The notes beneath the pieces were generated by a model that ran no database searches, was not told the origin of the DNA, and saw only the letters and a program-made list of their open reading frames with translations. The translations under genes and the position numbers were made by a program. Below, piece by piece: positions 23,581-34,572 of a stretch of DNA of 64,000 nt. Within the stretch, counting starts at the first letter, position 1. The number at the start of each line of letters is the position of its first letter. Source of the DNA: Viola odorata (taxonomy: Eukaryota > Streptophyta > Magnoliopsida > Malpighiales > Violaceae); assembly GCA_963691705.1 (NCBI GenBank), contig OY829538.1:74964781-75028780 (forward strand), given 5' to 3'.

Positions 23581-24060
23581 ATCCCAGAAAACACAAACAT
23601 GCAGTCATGCAAAGAATTTAAAAAGTTAGCCATGCAAAAACAAAAATTAAAAACTTGCAGCAATATTATGGACGGGAGCTTCATCCCAAGGTCTTGAGAT
23701 GAGAAGACAGTACAATCCTAGCAAAATATTTCCTAGGACAGCAATACCCATCATACAACCATGTGAATAAATGTACAAATTATAAGGTCAGAAGTATTTA
23801 GCATTGTAAGACAGAGTTGATAAGTCAAGTATTTACATGAGTTCAGTTTTGGGGTTTCAATTCTATACAAAAAAGGGTGAAACACAACAAGAAAAGAAAA
23901 ACGACTCATGCATAAATGAAAACAAGCAGAAGCGCATGCAAAAATAATTGAACTAAACATGCGCCAAAAACAAACAGCAGAAAAACATGCATAAAAACAG
24001 AAAAACAAACATGCACAAAAACACAAAAAAAAAAAAACACAAACAAACACGAAAGTGTCT

Positions 24061-24097
24061 CTCCCCCACACTTAAAGGACACATTGTCCTCAATGTG
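24061..24097 (-). promoter_or_regulatory. Internal polypurine/hairpin module of the nested element
   Basis: Minus strand: hairpin CACATTG-AGGA-CAATGTG (24080-24097) followed by CCTTTAAGTGTGGGGGAG. It parallels the Athila module at 20453-20490, again with a compensated stem pair. A second or internal polypurine tract is a possible role. Confidence 0.55.
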
Positions 24098-24421
24098 AAA
24101 GAAAAACCACACAACAAACAAGCAAACAAACAAACAGAACAAAACAGAAAAACGAAAAAGAGAGGGAAAGAAATGATAAAACCCAGGGCAATGATCATGG
24201 TAGGGGAAGAGCTGGAGGCTTCGGTCAGCTCGTCTCGAGGCCTAGAGGAGAGCCGGAAGGCCAGCACTGGAAAAATTCCAAAAATCCATTATTATGCAGA
24301 AAAAACGATTAACTAGAAATAAAAACGAAAATAAAAAAGAACAACAACGAAATGAACATGGGTTGCCTCCCATGCAGCGTCCCTCTTTATAGTCTTGGAC
24401 TAGACATTGAGCGTCACTTTG

Positions 24422-25345
24422 TCAACCAATCCTACATAATGCTTTGAATGCACGAAGTTTGATGAGAATAATCTCATTTCGTGCATGGTCTCCTACCAAA
24501 GAAATCTGCATGCAACCATAAAATGATTCAAATTCTGGTTCGGGTGCATGCATAATAAAAAGATAATATTGGTTGTGAATGGAGGGTAATTCAATAAATG
24601 GATCAATATAATCAAAGAAATTCAGAACTTCCCTTTCAAACACAACCGTTTGTGGATTCTCAACCACTTTGATTTCTTCCTCAATCCTCCTCGCATCCTC
24701 CTCTAGCTCGATGCTACAACAAGTGTCCACAAACTTCGTCTCCTGCTCCAGTGACATGCTGGAATGAGTTTGGGTCTGATTGGACTGCTTTGACTGAGTG
24801 GCAACTTCTGCTGAATTTTCTGGGCTTGTTTCTGGTTCTGGGTCGTTCATCTCAAGGCCTTGAGATGAAGCGACCTGCTCGGGCAGATTTTTGTTGCTCA
24901 CAAAAGAGGCAGTGCTGGCATCAGATTCCACGTTTGGTTGGAAGTTTGAAGGTATGTATCTCTCTCTTTCCTTCTCAAGTGCAAGTTCTCTCATTTGCTT
25001 CGCTAACCTTGCTAAATTCTCCTCTGTTTCCTGCATAAATGGAACTAAGATTTTCATTAAAATTTCAGAAACATTGGGTACTTGGCTAGGTTGCGGAGGC
25101 TGGAAATATTGATAATTAGGAACTGATTGCACTCCATAATCAGAACTTTGTTGGTTCCACCAAGTGGGATAAGGAGTAGATATGTATGGATTATAATTTG
25201 GCTCATATCCCCACTGTGGCGGACCAAAACATCCTTCATGGCTGGACACATCTCCTACACCAAAACTTTGAGGAATAGGGGCTGATTGAGAAAAATAATT
25301 GAAATTGCTCATAAAAAAAAGAAAACTGAAAATTGTCACAAACAA
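24422..25345 (-). CDS. Gag-like ORF of the nested non-autonomous element
   Basis: 307 codons on the minus strand, starting about 30 bases downstream of the primer site. The product is rich in Pro, Tyr, Gln and Asn near the N-terminus (GYEPNYNPYIS), then has a charged helix (LARLAKQMRELALEKERER) and an acidic C-terminal half. Composition and position suggest a degenerate or reduced Gag. No zinc knuckle and no enzymatic motif are visible. The first ATG may be at 25345 or the internal MSNFNYF. After the stop, a reading frame resembling the tail of plant Ty3 polyproteins (RDAAWEATH) follows near 24355-24400. Confidence 0.6.
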   Translation of the reverse strand: MFVTIFSFLFFMSNFNYFSQSAPIPQSFGVGDVSSHEGCFGPPQWGYEPNYNPYISTPYPTWWNQQSSDYGVQSVPNYQYFQPPQPSQVPNVSEILMKILVPFMQETEENLARLAKQMRELALEKERERYIPSNFQPNVESDASTASFVSNKNLPEQVASSQGLEMNDPEPETSPENSAEVATQSKQSNQTQTHSSMSLEQETKFVDTCCSIELEEDARRIEEEIKVVENPQTVVFEREVLNFFDYIDPFIELPSIHNQYYLFIMHAPEPEFESFYGCMQISLVGDHARNEIILIKLRAFKALCRIG

Positions 25346-25371
25346 GAAAAATGAAAATCAGTACACCATTG

Positions 25372-25389
25372 TCCCCGGCAACGGCGCCA
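25372..25389 (-). promoter_or_regulatory. Nested element primer-binding site (tRNA-Asp)
   Basis: Minus strand TGGCGCCGTTGCCGGGGA, five bases from the 5' LTR end. It is complementary to the 3' end of plant tRNA-Asp(GUC) and is the same site used by the surrounding Athila. Confidence 0.85.
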
Positions 25390-25394
25390 ATTTA

Positions 25395-27022
25395 TGACGA
25401 GGGTGTCGCGGTCCCTGCATAAATAAAAATATTACAACTGGTCACTAAACTACAAATGAATGTAGATAGCGGCAAGAGGTTCGAACACAGGGACAAATCG
25501 GTCCAATCTTTATTGCTCCTGCAAATGACAATAATCAGCAAAGAGGTGAGAGTATGATGGGTTGAGAAACAAAAAGAACGAAAATGAGATTGCATAAAAG
25601 AAAACAGTAGAGAAATAAAGAAATACAAAAGAGAAAGAAAATCCCTAGTAGAGATCCTTATGTGGTGACAATTCCAAGCTAGTTGATCATTGACAAAAGT
25701 ATTTTCAAAACGGTTTCATAGAAGAAGTTGCGGAACCAGCTCACACTAGATTCCCAACCTGCTACAAAAGTATTTAAAAGAATCACTTCATTTTAAACAC
25801 CCTAATCTTCCTAAGTTCATCCTAAGATTCTAACCCGCCACTTTGCCTTGGCTATGCAGAGCCTTCTACAAAGGAATCAGAATACTTATGGAAGCACTTG
25901 AGAGATTGATTAAAGATAGTGAGGTCCCTCTTCTAGACAAGGGAATACTTTCATCATCCACGAGTCTGGTCTAGTCTGGCACTTGACCCAGCTGTCACCT
26001 AGGTCGGCCTTTCTCAAGGCCTCGGGATGGGATGACCGCCTAATTCAATTCCTTCTATCAGCTTAGACCAAGCAAATACCCCTCATGCCCTGCTGATTTG
26101 TCTACAACTGTTCTCTAAGAGTGATTTAATCACAAGAGAACTGACTGTAATCATTCAAATCAAAATCCAAGTTGGCCAAACTCAAACTTAAACATGAATA
26201 AATTGGAGTTAAAACAAGAAGGAGAGAAATATGAAAAACATTTTTATTGAAGATCAAAGAGTCTCACAACCTACTGGAATTATCAACCACAAGATCCCTA
26301 CCAGGAATGGAGGTTCTTAGTTACAAAACATAATGGAAAATGATTCAAGAAATGGAAATCCGAAAATACAAAAAGCTGGAAAATCTGGAAAATGGGAGAA
26401 ATGCTGATTTTCTCCTCACGTTCCTCCTACTGTCCTCCTACGTTCTTGTTCTCTTTTCAGTCCGAAATTGCTACCTTAAATCGTCCTTCCCTCTGCCTGC
26501 ACGCTCCTCTCCCAAGTCAGTCAACACTAGCTCACAAGCTCCCAAAATCTTGTCTTCAAAATGCTTGTACACTAGTGGGGAAATTCTCTCCAAATCAAGA
26601 AGAATGTTTGTTGCATTCTTCCAAGGAGTTTGTAAGCTCAAGAGAATAACAAGGAGTGGCCCAAGAAGTCTTGTGTCTGATAAAAATGAGTCCCAAGAAG
26701 ACAGGAAATGCACTAGAGAATAATTAATTGAAGCACGGAAAAACATGGTCAGTGCAAGTCCTGCTGGGATTCCGGAAGGTTGCTTCTTGTCGAGGCCTAG
26801 GGACGAATGGACCAAATTCAAGGCAGCAAAGCTGAAAACGGGACTCCATCACCAAATGATTGATTTAAGCTCTAATCTTCAAGCTTTCTGCTCCTTTCCT
26901 TCAGATTGATGCTCCAAAGGCTGTTTATAGAGAAAGGAAGCAAAAGGACTTAAAGTAGCATAATTACCATCTCAATTAATAATAAAAGAGAAGATAAAAC
27001 ATCCATAATAAACCATCAATCA
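25395..27022 (-). repeat. Nested element 5' LTR (right copy)
   Basis: 1,628 bases; differs from the left copy at four positions by eye (two near 26006-26010, one near 26304, one near 26429). Confidence 0.9.
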
Positions 27023-27027
27023 GCGGC
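27023..27027. repeat. Right target-site duplication (GCGGC) of the nested element
   Basis: Directly after CAATCA; pairs with 21343-21347. Confidence 0.9.
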
Positions 27028-28515
27028 CTCTTGAGTCCCTTCACGACTGACGAAACCAAGATAAACGTTGAAGTCGTTGAGGGACAGAGGGTGCCATTTA
27101 CTTGCAAGCCTGAAATTCACACAACCCTTCGCAGACAAATCGGGACCTACCCCACCTTTAGGCTTGAACAGATCAAACTTATACCAAAAACTAGCAAAGA
27201 ACTCCAAACTGAGTTCCAGATAAGTAGGCTGATCCATATAAAAGAAACTCTCCCACCCGATACCACTGATATACTCCCGAATTCGTGACCCAACACCCAT
27301 CTTATCATAGAACTCCATATCTAACTTAGGGCATGGGGCTACTCCCTTAAAATTCATCAAATGTACCTTATCCAAGGAAGGTTTATCGTTAAAGATGAAA
27401 AGCTCATTGAAAGTTTCAAGGTTAGCCGTTACCAGGTAACTGGGTCGAGAGCCCGGAGCGGAATCGAACTCCTCATCCTCTGTCTTGACGCGCTGGGATT
27501 TGCGGGGGGTCTCAGTAGCAGGCGCTTTGCCCTTGGAAGAGGCCGGGGCCTTCCTTTTCTTAGCGGCCGGAGGTTTGGGGGCTTGAGCCTTGGGTGCAGG
27601 GGGCTTGGGAGCGTTCTTAGCGGCTCGGGTCTTACCCCTGGCCGGTTTCGGGGGTGGACTGGGAGGTTGGGGTGGGTCGATCTCCCCTTCTCCTTCCTTG
27701 GTGACCTCCTCAGTTGGGCCCTCTGGAATGTACTCGGGACCGGGAGCAGTGTGCTCGGGGTCCTGGGCGTCCTGCGCTTCTGGTCGCTCAGTCAGCTCGA
27801 CCTCCTCTTCACCGTCTTGTCCGCCGTCGTCCTCCTCCTCTCGCTGGTCGTCGGAATCCCACGGGAATTGCTCCTCATTCTCTCTCTCCACCCGCCGGGC
27901 TTCCCGGAGGCTAGAACTGGACTGGGGTTCCTCCTCACCGTCGGTGTCGGACGGGATGACGTAGCCGATAGGCTTAACGTCGAGGGGAACGGAGTTGACC
28001 GGGCTGGGAGGCGTTCTCTTCTTGCTACCGGCGGTGGTGGTTGGTGGGACACGGCGAACCTTGCCAGATCTGGTCATGTCTGGGAGAGGGATGGTGTGGG
28101 GGGCTTCGTCTAGGTTGAGGGTGGTCTCAGAGGATGTGGATCCGAGCCGTTCAGTGGCGGCGGGTGAGTGGTCGGAGGTGATGGTGTGCGGCTGTTTCGG
28201 GTTGGAGAGAGGAGTAGGGGTGGGGGTAGAAGAGTGAGAGGAGGGATTTTTGTTGAGGTTAATGCTGGTGTGTGCCATAAGGGAGGGAATAGGGTTTTGT
28301 GTTGGGAAAGCAGAGGGAAAGCTGCGTTTTGATTTGATTGGGAGAGCTGAAAAGGGTTTGGTTGGGTAACGGTTGGGTAACGTGGAAGGGTGACGGTTTA
28401 GGTGGCGTGGGTGAGTAGGTTGTGGCAGGCGTGGAAACGTGGAGAGAGAGGCGGGAACTGACGCTTCGTCCTCCGTTGTCCACGTGGCGCGATGGGAGAG
28501 GGCGCTTAGTGCCAT
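27023..28515 (-). CDS. Athila env-like 'putative plant transposon protein', N-terminal part
   Basis: About 498 codons before interruption by the nested element at 27022. The first 360 or so residues are low-complexity: Ser/Thr/Pro-rich, then strongly acidic (REEEDDGGQDGEEEVE), then a Pro/Lys/Ala-rich nuclear-localisation-like segment (PAAKKRKAPASSKGKAP). A folded domain follows (GVGSRIREYISGIGWESFF) and continues at 21342. The start may be the ATG at 28515 or, more in keeping with related ORFs, the ATG at 28277 (MAHTSIN). GC content is well above the flanks. Confidence 0.7.
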
Positions 28516-28991
28516 GGGCAGCGTGCGCTTACACCTGTACGGGAATCAGAGAAAGCAAATCAGCTTTTGGGATGTTGGAGAGAGGAGAGATAAGAATAAA
28601 ATCAGAGGTAATTAAATGGGGGTAATAAAGAAGGGGACAAGGCATTAAATAAAGGAGAGAGGGGAACATAAAAATTAAATGAAAGGGGGATAGGACAACG
28701 AAAATGAATTTTTTTTCTAGGTAACATAAAAAGTGCACATAAAAAATTTGAAAAGTTAGAGTTGACTCGAATAATAGAAGAAACTAAAGAAACCAATGGA
28801 CAAAAGGAATAAGTCTGGACAAAACTAATTAAAATCACCTAGGGAAGATAAGAAATGGGTTTTGGGAAGATGGAAAAGAGGATGTCGGGTGCAGAAGTAA
28901 GAGATAAGAAAATTAAAGGAAGGGGGTTAGAAATCAGGGGCTTGTCCCCACACTTGGCCTTGATTATCGTCCAGGCCTGGACGTCGTGTCC
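28516..28991 (-). other. Athila spacer between pol and the env-like ORF
   Basis: AT-rich with GGGG/CCCC words including CCCCACACTTGG near 28948, a polypurine-like block just after the pol stop. No coding sequence is supported. Confidence 0.55.
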
Positions 28992-30883
28992 TCATTCGGG
29001 AGTGTTGAGTGTTGGGTCCTCGACCCTTGCTTCTTCTGCAGTTGAGGGCTTGAATCCCTCATAGAAGGGCTTCAACCGATGACCGTTCACCTTGAATGGC
29101 TCCCCGCTGTCCAAATTCTGGATCTCAACAGCACCATGATCAAATACTGCAGTGATTCGGTATGGTCCCGACCATTTGGACTTGAGCTTGCCCGAAAAAA
29201 TCCGTAGTCTGGAGTTGTAGAGCAAAACTTTCTGCCCAATGGTGAAGTTTTTGACTACGAGGTGCTTGTCGTGCTGGGCTTTGGTCTTGTCCTTGTAGAT
29301 CATGGAATTCTCATAGGCGTTCCCCCGAAGCTCTTCAAGCTCTTGAATTTGCAAACAGCGTTCCTTTCCCGCTAAGTTCAAGTCCATGTTGACTTTCTTG
29401 AGTGCCCAAAAGGCCTTGTGTTCTATTTCGACAGGAAGGTGACACGGCTTGCCATAGACCAACCGATATGGTGTCATGCCGATCGGGGTCTTGAATGCGG
29501 TGCGGTAGGCCCAAAGCGCGTCCCCTAGCTTGAGACTCCAATCTTTTCGTGACTGATTCACTGTTTTCTCGAGGATGGCCTTGATCTCCCGATTCGAGAC
29601 CTCAGCTTGCCCATTGGTTTGGGGGTGGTAAGCTGTAGACACTCGATGAGTCACTCCATACTTGTTAAGTAGCGAAGCGACTGTTCGATTGCAGAAATGA
29701 GTCCCCCGATCGCTGATGAGAGCTCGAGGGGTCCCGAATCGGTTAAAGATGTGTGTTCTGAGAAAATCGGCAACCACCCTTGAATCGTCAGTTTTTGTGG
29801 CCTTGGCTTCGATCCATTTGGAGACGTAATCTACTGCAAGCAGAATATACGTATGCCCGAATGAACTCGGGAACGGTCCCATGAAGTCAATGCCCCAAAT
29901 ATCGAAAATATCGCACGCAATGATGCTGGTCAAGGGCATTTGGTTTCGGGCTCTGATGTTTCCCATGGCTTGGCATCGAGGGCACGTTGCGCAAAATAAA
30001 TAACTGTCCTTGAAGATGGAGGGCCAGTAAAGACCCGCCTCGAGGACTTTGAGTGCGGTTTTCTTTGCAGCAAAATGTCCCCCTTCCGTTGTTGAATGGC
30101 AGAACTTGAGGATGGATGGGACCTCGTCTGTGGAGACACAGCGCCTAACGATTTGATCTGAACAATGTTTCCATAGGTAAGGGCTGTCCCAGACATAATA
30201 CTTGGCTTGTTTGCGGATTCGGTTGTGTTCTGCACTCGAGGCCTCGACTGGAAGCGCACCAGTGGCACAATAGTTAGCTATGTCCGTGAACCAGGGGTAC
30301 TTGGCCGTGTCAACTAAGCACAAATGCTCATCAGGGAAAGACTCCCGAATGGTTACTTGGGAGTCGTCTTCTTGATGCGGGAGTCGACTCAAATGATCAG
30401 CTACGCAGTTCTCGGTCCCTTTTTTATCTTTGATGGCTAGGTTGAACTCTTGAAGCAGGAGGATCCAGCGGATAAGTCTAGGTTTTGTGTCTGTCTTCTT
30501 GAGCAGGCATCGAAGAGCGGAGTGGTCAGAGTACACTATCACTTCTGTGCCCAGGAGGTACTGCCGAAACTTATCAAGGGCATAGACAATGGCCAGAAGC
30601 TCTTTTTCTGTTGTTGTATAGTTTTGTTGGGCGGGATCCAACAACTTGGAGGCATAATAAATAACATAAGTCTCCTTGTCTTTCTTCTGACCCAGAACAG
30701 CTCCCAAAGCCTGGTTGCTTGCGTCGCACATGATTTCGAACGGGAGTGTCCAGTCGGGGGCTCGAATGATAGGAGCAGAAATGAGCTTAGCTTTCAGAGT
30801 CTCGAATGCCTTCTTGCACTGGTCATCGAATACGAAGTCCACATCCTTGTGTAGTAATTGGCACATTGGCTGGGCAATCTTGG
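28992..30883 (-). CDS. Athila RNase H and integrase, downstream of the frameshift
   Basis: Open frame on the minus strand. RNase H has [28 protein letters not shown] and [12 protein letters not shown] with the expected acidic residues. Integrase keeps its zinc finger (HSTTEGGHF then CATCPRCQ) and the D-D-E triad in [18 protein letters not shown] and [11 protein letters not shown]. The C-terminal part ([19 protein letters not shown]) is the usual integrase tail. No further lesions were noticed. Confidence 0.85.
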
Positions 30884-33800
30884 AAAAAATCCCGGATGAA
30901 CCTCCTATAAAAACCTGCATGCCCAAGAAAAGAACGCACGTCTCGAATATTCGAGGGGTAAGGCAAGGTCTTGATAGCTTGAATTTTGGCCTTGTCCACT
31001 TCGATACCCTTTCGGGACACGATGTGGCCCAGGATTAGTCCTTGATCGACCATGAAATGACATTTTTCGAAATTAAGAACAAGGTTTGTTTCTATACATC
31101 TTTGCAGAATTTTCTTTAAATTCAAGAGGCATTCGGAAAAGGAGTTACCATAGACCGTGAAGTCGTTCATGAATACCTCGATGCATTCTTCTACAAATTC
31201 TGAAAAGATACTGACCATGCACCTCTGGAACGTGGCCGGGGCATTGCATAACCCAAAGGGCAAGCGTCTGTAAGCAAAGGTCCCGAAGGGGCACGTGAAG
31301 GTGGTTTTCTCCTGGTCTTCAAGGGCTACTGGAATCTGGTGGAATCCCGAATACCCATCTAGGCAGCAATAATGCGTCTTGCCCGCAAGGCGCTCCAGCA
31401 TCTGATCTATGAAGGGAAGTGGGAAATGGTCTTTTCGGGTGGCTTCGTTCAGGCGTCGATAGTCAATGCACACACGCCATCCATTCTGGATTCGGGAGGG
31501 GATTGGCTGACCCTCGGGACCTGGAATGATTGTGATGCCAGTTTTCTTCGGGACCACCTGAACTGGGCTAACCCATGGAGAATCAGAAATGGGGTAAATA
31601 ACCCCGGCATCGAGCAGCTTCAAGACCTCTTTCTTGACCACCTCCATCAGGGGGGGGTTCAAACGCCTTTGAGGCTGTCTCACTGTCTTGGAGTCATCTT
31701 CAAGATGTATGCGGTGAGTGCATAAGGATGGTGACAGTCCCTTGATGTCGGCGATCGTCCATCCGATAGCCTTCTTGAAACCCTGGAGGAGGTTTACGAG
31801 CTCAGTCTCTTGGTCTGCTTCTAACTTGTTGGAAATTATGACTGGAAGCGACTCTCCCTCCCCGAGGTATGCATACTTCAAGTGTGAGGGCAGTGTTTTG
31901 AGTTCGAGGTCTGGGGCTTGTTCCAGAGATTGTGGAACTCGTACATGATCTGCGCATTCGGGAGAATCGCTCGGGGGTTCAACCACTAGAGCAGAATTTT
32001 CTTCGAGGGCTGCTGCAACTGTGCATAGTTCAGATGGGACCGTGATGGAAGCTGTCATTTCTGGAAGAGATTCGGGGGTGAGACTTCGGTCAAGAATCTG
32101 TTTCAAGGGCTCGACAGAATTCAGTTCAGCAATTTCCTCCACAAGGGGATCTATTATATCAACAAAGTTGACACTGGAAAATTCGGGAGGGTACTTCATG
32201 GAGTCTAGCATGTTGAAACGGATAATTTCCCCGTCGAACTCGAGAGATATCGAGGCCTCATAGCAGTCAATCTTTGCGCGGGCAGTAGCCAAGAAGGGAC
32301 GTCCCAAGAGCAGATCCGAGGACTTGGTGTTCGTGGGGTTTTCCATGGAGAGAACATAGAAATCTGCTGGGAATAAGAATTCACCAATCTGGACCAGAAC
32401 ATCCGTTACGATTCCTTTGGGATATACTACCGAACGGTCTGCAAGTTGGATCACTAGTGTGGTTTCCTTCAAGGGTCCGAGTCCAAGGCCATTGTAGATG
32501 GTCAAGGGCATAACATTAATTCCGGCTCCCAAATCGCACATTGCCTTTCCAATCTCGATAGTCCCGATCTTGCACGGAACTGCGAACATTCCCTGGTCTT
32601 TGCACTTGGGTGGAATTTTTCGCTGGATATGGGCGGTCAGATTAGCTCCCACACTGATTCTATTTACCTCCGTGAATTTGTTCTTGTTGGTGCATAGCTG
32701 TTTCAAAAACTTAGCATATCGGGGCATGTTTTTGATGGCCTTGAGGAGCGGAATATTGATGACAACCTTGCTAAACATCTCAAAGATGTCCCGATCTTCT
32801 TCCTCTTTCTTCTTTTTGACCAACCGTTGAGGGAACGGGGGTTCGAAGACTTTGTTTATGAATTCTTGGGAGAATTCTTCCTCCTCAACGGGCTGCTTCT
32901 TCTTACAACGAGACTTCTTGCTGGAGAAGAAGTGATCTAGGGCTGCGTCGCCAAATCGGGACTTCTTGGGCTGGTCAGTAGGTTGTTCGGGAGGTGGTGG
33001 TGCAGTATTATTGACTTCGGGACCAGGAATAACAGTATCGACTTCGGGGCCTGGGTGGACACTAGAAGGGATCTCGAGGCCACTGCGGAGGTTCATGGCA
33101 CACGCTTCATGCTTCGGGTTAGGTTCTGTTTGCCCTGGAAATCTCCCTCCATTTTTTACTTCCTTCATTTCGGCCATGAGGGTCTGAATCTGTTTTTCCA
33201 GCTCGGCGATTTTCTTTTTGTCGGGGGAAGGGTCCTCATTCGGGGGTGGTGGCATGGTGAAATTCTGGTCCGGGGGAGGCTGCCTCTGGTACTGGTAATT
33301 CTGAAAATTGGGCCTGGGCTTGAAGGCCTGCATGTTGAAAGGAGGGGGGTGATTTCCGTATGGGTTTTGTCCATACTGATGGCTAGGTCCGGCCTGCTGG
33401 TTGTTGTTCCATCCATAGTTAGGTTGCTTCCAACCTTGATTGTGGTGTTGGCCATATGGGGCATTGAATCCGCCAGCTGCATTGACTGGAATCTCATCGG
33501 GGATGAATGGGCAAGCATCCGTTGGGTGGTCTGAAAATTGACAAATCTGGCAGGCCTTGACCTGGACTGGCTGTCCCGAAGCCATGTTTTGCAACATGCC
33601 TGTGATGGCTGCAAGTTGATTCTCCATAGCGGCTGAACGGGCGTCTTGAACGCTAGTGGAGTTGTTGAGCTGGAGGTTGTTCTTGGCCATGAGTTCGATA
33701 GTGGCCTTGGCAGCAGCTGGAGTGAGTCTAGTGATGGATCCATTAGCGGCAGCGTTCAACAAGGCCTTGTCCCGACCGTTGAGTCCTTCACAAAAATACT

Positions 33801-34518
33801 GCATGAGGGCATGTTCGGACAGATTATGCGAGGGGCATAGGGCTTGCATCTTCTTAAACCGCTCATAGTATTGCTCAAGGTCTTCCGAATCCTTTTGGAG
33901 GATGGATACAAGCTGCTTTCGGGTCACCATTGCTATGGACACGGGGTAGTATTTATCCGTGAAAGCCTTAGACATCTCGGCCCATGAATTGATAGATTGC
34001 GGCTGCAAATCATAAAACCAGTCAAGAGCGTCGTCCTTGAGGGACCACATAAAGGCACGAAGCTTGGCATGCTCAACCGAAACGTTGTGAGGCTTCATGG
34101 CGTCGCAAATGGAGTGTAGCTGCTGTAGGTGGCGGTGTGGATTCTCCTTGGCCAGCCCTCGAAAGAGTGGCAGATGATGCATGGTTGCAGACTTGAGTTC
34201 CCAGTCATTCGGGACTGCTGGCCAGACAATGCAACTGGTTGGGGCTTCGGGAGCGGCATTGAAATCATCGATGGTCTGGATTGGTGGGGGGTGCAGGTTA
34301 ACAGCATTCCCTTCGGGACCGGGATTATCCATATCAGGTCTTTCTGGGTAGACCGGGGGTAGGTTTTCGGGGTCTGGACTACCTTCCAGGTTAAAAAGAC
34401 GTTCGAGGTCCCGAACACAAGGGTTGGAGTCTCCTCGTGCTAGTCGTCGAAGTCCTCTTTCGGTTCGTCCAAGCTCGTGATCAAGGGGCAGTAATTCGGG
34501 TGCTGATCTCCTGGTCAT
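28992..34518 (-). pseudogene. Athila gag-pol polyprotein, one frameshift
   Basis: The polyprotein runs from ATG 34518 to the stop at 28992. The span is 5,527 bases, one more than a multiple of three. Order: Gag (LKDDALDWFYDLQP helix core), zinc-knuckle-like CQICQFSDHPTDACPF, protease (CDLGAGINVMPL), reverse transcriptase (VIYPISDSPWVSPVQVVPKK), RNase H, integrase. The frames switch at a run of six A at 30884-30889 (plus strand), consistent with a one-base insertion. The reverse-transcriptase active site reads VFMNDF, where the family has an Asp instead of Asn, so a catalytic residue is lost. The element is therefore probably dead in cis although otherwise well preserved. Confidence 0.85.
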
Positions 34519-34551
34519 ACAAACAAGAAAAATAAATCAGTCTTGAAACAA

Positions 34552-34569
34552 TCCCCGGCAACGGCGCCA
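34552..34569 (-). promoter_or_regulatory. Athila primer-binding site (tRNA-Asp)
   Basis: Minus strand TGGCGCCGTTGCCGGGGA, three bases after the 5' LTR, complementary to the tRNA-Asp(GUC) 3' end. Confidence 0.85.
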
Positions 34570-34572
34570 ATT

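Larger units (their letters stand above)
21348..27022 (-). mobile_element. Non-autonomous LTR retrotransposon nested in the Athila env-like ORF
   Basis: 5,675 bases with two LTRs of exactly 1,628 bases, four differences between them by eye, and a perfect 5-bp target duplication. The minus strand is the sense strand. It has a tRNA-Asp primer site and polypurine tracts like the Athila host but only a 2.4-kb interior, with a gag-like ORF and no protease, reverse transcriptase, RNase H or integrase. It must depend on proteins from another element; an Athila-like partner is the obvious candidate because the cis signals match. Confidence 0.9.

Noticed and set aside
27361..28113. Plus-strand Gly/Leu/Arg-rich open frames
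   Set aside because: They are antisense shadows of the GC-rich env-like ORF on the minus strand.
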